Positions 57,236-64,000 of a stretch of 64,000 nt of DNA are shown in pieces. The stretch is from Halichondria panicea. Its lineage: Eukaryota > Porifera > Demospongiae > Suberitida > Halichondriidae. Under the pieces are notes generated by a model. It was not told the DNA's origin. It did no database searches and saw nothing but the letters and a program-made list of their open reading frames with translations. Made by a program: the position numbers and the translations under genes. Location of the stretch: NCBI RefSeq assembly GCF_963675165.1, contig NC_087384.1, positions 3,618,501 to 3,682,500 on the forward strand. Reading direction: 5' to 3'. Every line of letters starts with the position of its first letter. The first letter of the stretch is position 1.

Positions 57236-58170
57236 ATGGACGGCATAGACGGCATAGGTTACAAATGCTACGATGTAGGGCATGGGGGGTACTGGTTTGA
57301 ATTTGACGAGCACATCCTGTCGCTGCACATCCTCTCGCTGCAAGGTAAGAAATAAAAATTTTAGGATTTAACTTTCAATCCTTGCCTTTGTTGTTGCCTT
57401 TGTTCCTTTGTTTAGGTGATAACGATGACGAGACGATGACGAGACGATGACGATGATGGCAACATTACACATGAAACAGATCCATTGGAAGCAGCGCTCC
57501 CTTCACGTCCCTTCACGCACCTCACGCACCACTGGTAGGTAACCCTGGATGCAAACTTGCTAATGGTAGCCCCTACTCGAAACAATTCACTCACACTCTA
57601 AAATTTTTGAACATATAAAGCAAGGTATGCTGAATTTTGAGTGTCATTGTGGAGAATGTAGAAAGTGCAAGGTACCGAAAAACCCATTGTCCTAGGTCAT
57701 AGTTCAGGCAGTTCTGGAGATTCAACGCCTTACACGGGAAAACGAAGAACTACAACAACTGCTGGACACTGCGAATAAGTGCGTCGTAAAGATGGCAGCC
57801 GGCGAGTTTGAAGAAGTAAGCACCACAGTCGTCCCCGTATCTATGTAGTCCCCGTATCTATGTAATCTGTCTGTAGAGATCGAAGGTACTCGTAAGAATG
57901 GGTGGGAGACTGAAGCCACCACAGTTCCATGGACTGTTTACATACCAAGTGAGAATCGTACTAACATACGGTGCATTCATAATTATGATACTAGGTACCT
58001 ACGGAAATTGATGATGCACATGATGCCAGCAATGTGAGTGCACACACGTAGGTCACTATAGAGCTGCCTATGAGCTGCCTATGTAACACTGTAGCTATAT
58101 AATTTTACCGTACGATAATTCTCAGGCGGAAATTGATATCAGTATACTGTTAAGGTGAGTCCATACACCA
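57236..58170 (+). CDS. Multi-exon gene with coiled-coil segment, convergent to the SET gene
   Basis: ATG 57236 starts MDGIDGIGYKCYDVGHGGYW, with a donor GTAAG after 57344. Exon 2 is 57416-57534. Exon 3 (57713-57815) encodes QAVLEIQRLTRENEELQQLL, a leucine-zipper-like helix, then KMAAGEFEE. Exon 4 (about 57879-57950) gives RSKVLVRMGGRLKPPQFHGL. Exon 5 (about 57995-58033) is VPTEIDDAHDASN and exon 6 (about 58126-58153) AEIDISILLR, with donor GTGAGT. From exon 3 on the phases agree. Exon 2 is broken by a perfect 11 bp tandem duplication (57424-57445). With one copy ignored, the frame runs unbroken from exon 1 to exon 6. The 3' exons are not identified and the function is unknown. Confidence 0.5.
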
Positions 58171-58411
58171 GTCTGACGATTCCAATAATGTTATGGAAAG
58201 GTTGGTCAGAGTTGGCCGGTTTCCAAGACACCCATGAGGTACGGCCTTATCTCGTTCATTTTGGTTATAGAGGCTGTCGCCAATAGCCCTCACCCCCCCT
58301 TTTTTTGGTGGTCCGGTCCACCATTCATTTTGGTTATGGAGGCTGTCGCCTCACGCTCTCACCCCCCCTTTTTTGTTTTATGGAGGTGGTCCGGTCCACC
58401 CCCTCTCGAGC

Positions 58412-61388
58412 TCATGTCGTCCTTAACCAGGTGTGCTGTTTAATGACATCTCTGTCTTCCTCTTCATAATCATACCGCAGCTCTTCACCAAACACTATGT
58501 CTTTTAAAGTGACATTTCCGGACACTTTGATTTTCTTGGGGATTAAATTTGGTGCTAAGCGAGAGTGATTTATCAAACGGCCCATTGTTGCATCCTCTTT
58601 AGTGGCATCAATACTCTTTAAAGGAAATTATACATAATATAAATTATATAGGCTCACCACATTCCATCCTTAAAATAATACATGTAGCATCCGTCTCCCT
58701 GCTGCTCATAGGCTTTCTCTGCAGCCTTCGTCTCTGCAAAATTGAGCAGCTTGCCCACGTACTCACACACAGTGGACCCCTTCGGTATTGCCTCAAGGGC
58801 AACAACTCCTCTTCCTTTGCCCTCAAAAACTTCCACCTTCAATTTGGGCCCCACGGGTAGTTGTGAGCTCTAATGTGGATCATGTTAAATGGCTGTATAA
58901 TCAACTACATACATAGTGACCTGGAGACTACGATGACGTAAACGGTAGTGACAGTAGGTCTCTTCCTCTTCCTCCTCATCACTATAATAATAATCCATGA
59001 TGATAAATGCCATAATGATAAATGCAGAAAACAATTTAATGCCATAATGATAAATGCAGAAAACAGAGAACCAAATGAGATTAAGATTAAAATAAGAAAA
59101 ATAAAAGTAAAATTGTTCACTTTTGGCTGTAACACTTTCCATTGATCCATACTTGCCCATTTTCAGCATACGTTACATCTTCTTTAGTCACTGTATTGTC
59201 GTTGCCATCGTCCTTAGCAATAATTATAGTAATGACAATGTGATTTTAAGTGATTTTAAGTGTTGCAAACTCACTGTATCCGTCTTCTTCCTCCTTTTGG
59301 GATCAGGTCTCTTTAAAGCAAGTAATGACATTGTGATTGATAAGTTTGGTAAACTCACCGGGTGAGGGTCGGTGAGGATCAGGGTGGGGGTACGTACCCC
59401 CAGTTTCCTGACACGCTTGGACTTCTTCTTATTCATAATAACACATTATAGCTAATTATAGTGATTGGACTAAACTCACAGTGGTGGAGGTTGTGGAGGC
59501 TGTGGGTTGTTCGGAAGGGGCCTGTAATTGTGAAGTATAATAATTATACTGTTACGATGTATGTATACATAATAAACATTATGTAGAATTCGTGCTTTGC
59601 ATGGTATAAACTCACTCTCTCCACGTTGTCCTCCTGCTCCTCCTGCAATAGTGATAGCTATGAATACGGTCAATGGGTTAGTTAACGTACAACATCTGAA
59701 TCCGTGGACGTAGGGTTAGAATCCTGTATAATAATAATATACTTTAATGGCTAGCTTGTAACTTATTATAATAACTGTATAACCTCGGTCTCCACTTCAT
59801 GCTCCTGCATAAGTTATAATTATTGTAGTTACATTATATAAACAATGGTTAATACGTTTTCAGAGGGCGAATCCACGAACATGTTCCTCTTAGCCTGTAC
59901 TTTAGCCTGCCGTGGCATCTAGTTCGTTTTGAAGCAGTATGTAATAACTGTACAGAATATAAATACGGACTCACATTGGTGCTAAGCAGTGTCTTAGAGA
60001 GTGCCTGAAAAATATTTATCGTAAGACACTGTAATGAACGAGTGTGCATGTACATCTAGTTGTAGTTTGCATCAGGGACATTAACGGGTGTTACAATTTC
60101 GTGGAGACGTGGGTCATTCGAATGCATGTTAATGTTCGTGTGATAGTAGTAGGATCTCACTTATTCTTCTGTTTGGTCAGTTGGTATTACCTGAAATACA
60201 GCATGCACGTCAACGTTCAAAAAGTGTGTGATAATCTCACTTCCACTTCCTTGTCCTTGGATGCTTTCTTCCTCTTCTTGGGGGGTGGTACCTGAGATAC
60301 AGCATGCACGTTAACGTTCAAAAAGTATGTGATAATCTCACTTCCTGGTGGGCATTCTTGGGTAGGGTGTGGGTTTGGTCAGTTGGTATTACCTGAAATA
60401 CAGCATGCACATCAACGTTCAAAAAGTGTGATAATCTCACTTCCTGGTGGGTGGGATGTGGGTGGGTGGATACTGGGTGGGTGGATACTTTCTTCTTTTT
60501 CTTGGGGGGTGGTACCTGAGATACAGCATGCACGTTAACGTTCACAAAGTGTGTGATAATCTCACTTCCTTGTGTACATTCTTGAGTGGGGTGTGGGTGG
60601 GTAGTACCTGAAATACAGCATGCACGTTAACGTTCAAAAAGTATGTGATAATCTCACTTCCTGGTGGGCATTCTTGGGTAGGGTGTGGGTTTGGATTACC
60701 TGAAATACAGCATGCACGTCAATGTTCAAAAAGTGTGTGATAATCTCACTTCCTGGTGGGCGGGATGTGGGTGGGTGGATACTTTCTTGGGGGGTGGTAC
60801 CTGAGATATAGCATGCACGTTAACGTTCAAAAAGTATGTGATAATCTCACTTCCTGGTGGGCGGGATGTGTGGGCGGGATGTGGGTGGGTGAAATACAGT
60901 ATGCACGTTAACGTTCAAAAAGTGTGTGTAACGTTCAAAAACGGTGTGTTATAATAGTGTAGGATCTCACTGGTTGTTTGCTCAATTGGCGTCCGGCCAT
61001 GATGTAGTCGCTCAACTTGGGTGAGTCGAGCGCCCCATCCACGCGAATTTGGACATTGGATGTCCTCTGTGCAACCTATAATACACGAGACAAATCACTG
61101 TGGTGCTTACACCGAAATCGCAGCCTGCCATTTTTAAGAGGCTTTGATTCGTGGCTTGCAGGAGTTGCGTCAACCGTTCGTTGACGCAACGCAGGAGCCT
61201 GAAACACAATAATAGCAACTACACAGCATGCTCGGTTTAACGGTTACCTTGCATTCCCTGCACCCTCCGCAAGAACATCCTCTGCTGGAAAACTCCACGA
61301 GTTTGTCCACCTTCGCCAGTTTTATTAGTCGGGTGGATTCGTCCATATTGTCGATTTCGAGAAACTCTTGTCTGATGGAGCCATCCAT
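58412..61388 (-). CDS. SET-domain histone lysine methyltransferase-like gene (KMT5A-like) made of micro-exons
   Basis: The SET domain is split over exons 58869-58658 and 58613-58412. It shows KGRGVVA, VCEYVGKLL, GCYMYYF, the junction-spanning C-IDATKE, RLINHS and GEELRYDY, then a KMT5A-like tail HTWLRTT with a stop at 58414-58412. These are the SAM- and lysine-binding motifs of SET enzymes, and KMT5A methylates histone H4K20. Upstream exons fit by phase: 58981-58921, 59212-59121, 59310-59275, 59427-59359, 59521-59480, 59642-59616, 59723-59691, 59804-59784, 59894-59856 and 60004-59975. Then come the array exons (60190-60800), 61075-60971, 61198-61111 and first exon 61388-61248 (MDGSIRQEFLEI ... 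GCSCGGCRECK). Oddities: exon 60190-60161 ends with TAA, the first-to-second exon phase does not fit, and the SET C-terminal lobe is short. A later start at ATG 59436 is possible. Confidence 0.7.
60161..60970 (-). repeat. Exon-intron minisatellite within the SET gene
   Basis: Each tandem unit is one short coding exon plus one intron. Introns of 50, 50, 48, 50, 50, 50 and 50 bp (60191-60240, 60292-60341, 60393-60440, 60516-60565, 60608-60657, 60700-60749, 60801-60850) share GTGAGATTATCACA, then TTTTTGAACGTTAACGTGCA and a TTTCAG or TCTCAG end. Exons of 30, 51, 51, 75, 42, 42 and 51 bp encode VPPPKK.., VIPTDQTHTLPKNAHQE and VLPTHTPLKNVHKE-type peptides. An eighth exon-like unit (60851-60890) has lost its acceptor. 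Confidence 0.8.
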
Positions 61389-61499
61389 ACTGCGCTGCGT
61401 ATGTGTTTGTTGAATTAAAATACCACTCGTACGCTGGTAAACGCTAAGCTTGGCCGGTAAAGCATGTGCGCACTATCATAGATACCTAAATCATAAACT

Positions 61500-62900
61500 C
61501 GACAGTTGTAATTATTCTATCTGGTGAATACACACACGCACACACCAAGTAGTACTATTTTATACTTCTACACAGCACATGAATTATCTGTCACGCACAC
61601 CAAGTATAGTAGTATACAAACTCACCAATGATTTTACAAGAGCATAAAATATACGCTCTTGCTACGCATACTGGGTTATCCACACAGTATACAAACTCAC
61701 ACACTCACCAATCCGTAATCAGTATATATAATGCCACACACATGCACCAGTAGTTGTATACAAACTCACCAATCTCGTCACACACAGTTCCTCTAACTAT
61801 GCCACACCAGTAGTAGTAGTATACAAACTCACCAATCTCGTCACACACAGTTTATACGTGAATTATATATAATGCCACACCAGTAGTAGTATACAAACTC
61901 ACCAATCTCTTCAGGACGCAATTACCCTCTATAGTTCAGCAGTTCCTCTAACTATACGTGAATTTTATATAATGCCACACCAGTAGTAGTAGTATACAAA
62001 CTTACCAATCTCTTCCAGCACTCACACACAGTTCCAGTTCTATGTGAATTGTATATAATGCCACACACATGCATGCACCAGTAGTAGTAGTAGTAGTAGT
62101 ATGCAAACACCTACAAAGCATAATTATACTCTATTTGCAGACAGTATACAAACTCTTATGTTTAGCGCGCGTGCTTGCTGGGCGTGGCCCTGAAGGAAGG
62201 CCACGCCCACACATTAGGTTGACAGATTTTCTAATTGTGTGTACAATTGTGTGTACGTACAGTACACACACACACACACACACACACCAAGTAGTAGTAT
62301 ACGAACTCACACACTGACGTCCGTTCACACGGCATAAGGGTATTTGTAAACACAAGTAACACAGGTAATCAGTATATATAATGCCACACACATGCACCAG
62401 TAGTTGTATACAAACTCACCAATATCGTAACAGACCACGCACAGTTCCTCTAACTATACGTGAACTATATATAATGCCACACCAGTAGTATAGTAGTATA
62501 CAAACTCACCAATCTCTTCCAGGACTCACACACAGTTCCAGTTCTACGTGAATTGTACATAATGCCACACACATGCATGCACCAGTAGGATATAGTAGTA
62601 GTATGCAAACTCAGTTTCAAACAGATCCACCTATAAAGCATAATTATACTCTATTTGCAGACAGTATACAAACTCTTATGTTTAGCGCGCGTGCTTGCTG
62701 GGGGGAAGGCCACGCCCACACATTAGGTTGACAGATTTTCTAATTGTGTGTACTACTTGGTGTACTACTTGGTGTGTGTGTGTGTACGTACACACACACA
62801 CACCTAGTAGTATACGAACTCACACACTGACGTACTGACATCCGTTCTATACACGTTCACAGTGCGCGCACACTGTGAACGCACAAGGGAAGGGACATAA
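61500..62900. repeat. Tandem repeats of about 80 bp within a larger two-copy duplication
   Basis: Units share GTATACAAACTCACCAAT, CTC..CACACACAGTTCC and TATATAATGCCACAC, ending CCAGTAGTAGTAGTA. They run from about 61610 to 62600. On a larger scale, 61710-62330 and 62360-62860 are two copies of one segment, both ending with TTTAGCGCGCGTGCTTGCTG, GGCCACGCCCACACATTAGG and a CA tract. No coding capacity. Confidence 0.85.
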
Positions 62901-64000
62901 GTAGTAGTAGTCACTGAATTATAATCTCTCTGCCTATACAACAGTCTAGCTCACACACTGTGGCGTTTCTAGAAATATCAGTAGGAGGGTGCTCAGGTCG
63001 CGCGATAGCGCTAAATTTTTGGGTCCTGCCCACGCACTGGAAGCCGCCACACCCATGCTTTACTGCGCATAATTACAAAGGCATTGCCTAACTGACTCAT
63101 GTATTATATCAATATCTACTATACAACTATACACAGTGTATGTGTATATAGAAATAGAAATAGTCTGTGTGATCGTAATGCTGTCTTCATTCATTCTCTT
63201 CAGACCACTGAAAGACCTCTCTGCTGAGCAGCACAATAATTATACTATCACGAAGAAAATCTGTATTGAAACCATCTTCTACCTGGTATTTTATAGTGTG
63301 ATCATAGAGTGTGATCATAAAGTGTGATCAAGTTTCTGCTGATCAAGTTTCTGCTGGTGATGTTGGCTGAATATATAGTGAGAAACTTCTCTTGTACTAT
63401 TATGTAGCATGCACTATTATGTAGCATGCATTATAATAAGTCACAGTACGCATGCCCAGGAAACTTAGGTGTGGTCTGACTCTCCAATCAGTATAAAAAC
63501 TCTGCTCTAGCTAGCTCAAGCTCAGTTGTGTTAAGCTTAGGGGACTGTATATTCTCACACACACACACACACACACACTACTTTTACAAGAGAAATATAT
63601 ATTCTCTTTGCCACGCACACACGGGCTAAAGATGCATTGAACTTAATTTGCACGGGTTGATCAATTGCACGGGTTGATCAATTCGATAATCGCAAAACTT
63701 AAATTTCTCACACGAGGAACTCGATATGGCTCTTTTGGGACAAATTTCAAATTTCGGCCGGCCTGCACTAATCGTAGCGATGGTGTGGTGGTTCAATCTC
63801 GACACGTAGTGGCAGAGAGGAAGAACAGTTTATCCATTTTGCGTATCAAATACACATACACACATACATAACATACATAACACACGCACGCACTAAAAAT
63901 ACTTGTGTGTATTTGCGTATGTATTTCTTGTATGTATGTATGTATGTTATGTATGTATGTATGTATCCATACGTCATGGACCGGCACAATGATTTGCTTT
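62900..64000. other. No supported gene; microsatellites
   Basis: Direct duplications (gatcaagtttctgctg near 63330; gcacgggttgatcaatt near 63650), a CA tract at 63557-63578 and a TATG/TGTA-type tract at 63915-63966. Open frames are short and featureless. Confidence 0.55.

Noticed and set aside
1-64000. tRNA, rRNA or snRNA genes
   Set aside because: I saw no A-box/B-box pair with a cloverleaf fold and no rRNA-like block. A covariance-model search would be needed to exclude them fully.

Overview
The window looks like nuclear DNA of a marine invertebrate, most likely a sponge (demosponge). It has short spliced introns (about 50-250 bp) with GTGAGT/GTAAG donors, AT-rich intergenic DNA full of ataattat-type strings, abundant CA/TG microsatellites, and decayed transposon families that I know from sponge and cnidarian genomes. 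The species assignment is inference. I found no tRNA, rRNA, CRISPR array or bacterial-type operon.

Layout. 1-2 kb: a CACTA/tnp2-type transposase pseudogene cut by the window edge. 2.2-6.4 kb: coiled-coil fragments, minisatellites and a five-exon conserved gene remnant. 6.9-7.9 kb: Helitron fragment. 8.3-9.7 kb: a minus-strand gene with tandemly duplicated exons. 9.7-10.5 kb: pogo/Tigger-type transposase remnant. 11.47-16.62 kb: a complete DNA transposon with terminal inverted repeats and one almost intact transposase gene. 17-24 kb: RecQ-like and DUF6589-like pseudogenes, two foldback/MITE elements and a gag-like start. 25-28 kb: a second tnp2 transposase with a nested element. 28-33.6 kb: piggyBac-like MITE, an unnamed transposon-linked gene, a protein-kinase pseudogene and a second copy of the five-exon family. 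34-42 kb: minisatellites, Penelope-like reverse transcriptase remnant, PIF1-like helicase end, the deletion derivative of the 11-16 kb transposon, and a 1.4 kb TG-rich tract. 42-57 kb: piggyBac-like copies, another transposase remnant, a G/C-run inverted-repeat element and a hAT (ZMYM1-like) remnant. 57.2-61.4 kb: the best cellular genes, a plus-strand coiled-coil gene converging on a minus-strand SET-domain (KMT5A-like) gene. 61.5-64 kb: tandem repeats.

Main observations. (1) The SET gene is built of many tiny exons whose lengths are multiples of three. Seven of them sit in a minisatellite-like array in which each unit is one short coding exon plus one nearly identical 48-50 bp intron. (2) A second minus-strand gene at 8.3-9.7 kb also carries a duplicated exon block. 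(3) The 5.15 kb transposon and its 703 bp derivative show the deletion junction directly, at a 14 bp microhomology. (4) Perfect 11-18 bp tandem duplications occur throughout the window and repeatedly break reading frames; removing one copy rejoins the frame in several genes. They are either a real mutational signature or an assembly artefact.

Most other reading frames here are broken transposon fragments, so little of the window encodes interacting functions. The probable host genes are the SET gene, its convergent neighbour, and perhaps the duplicated-exon gene.
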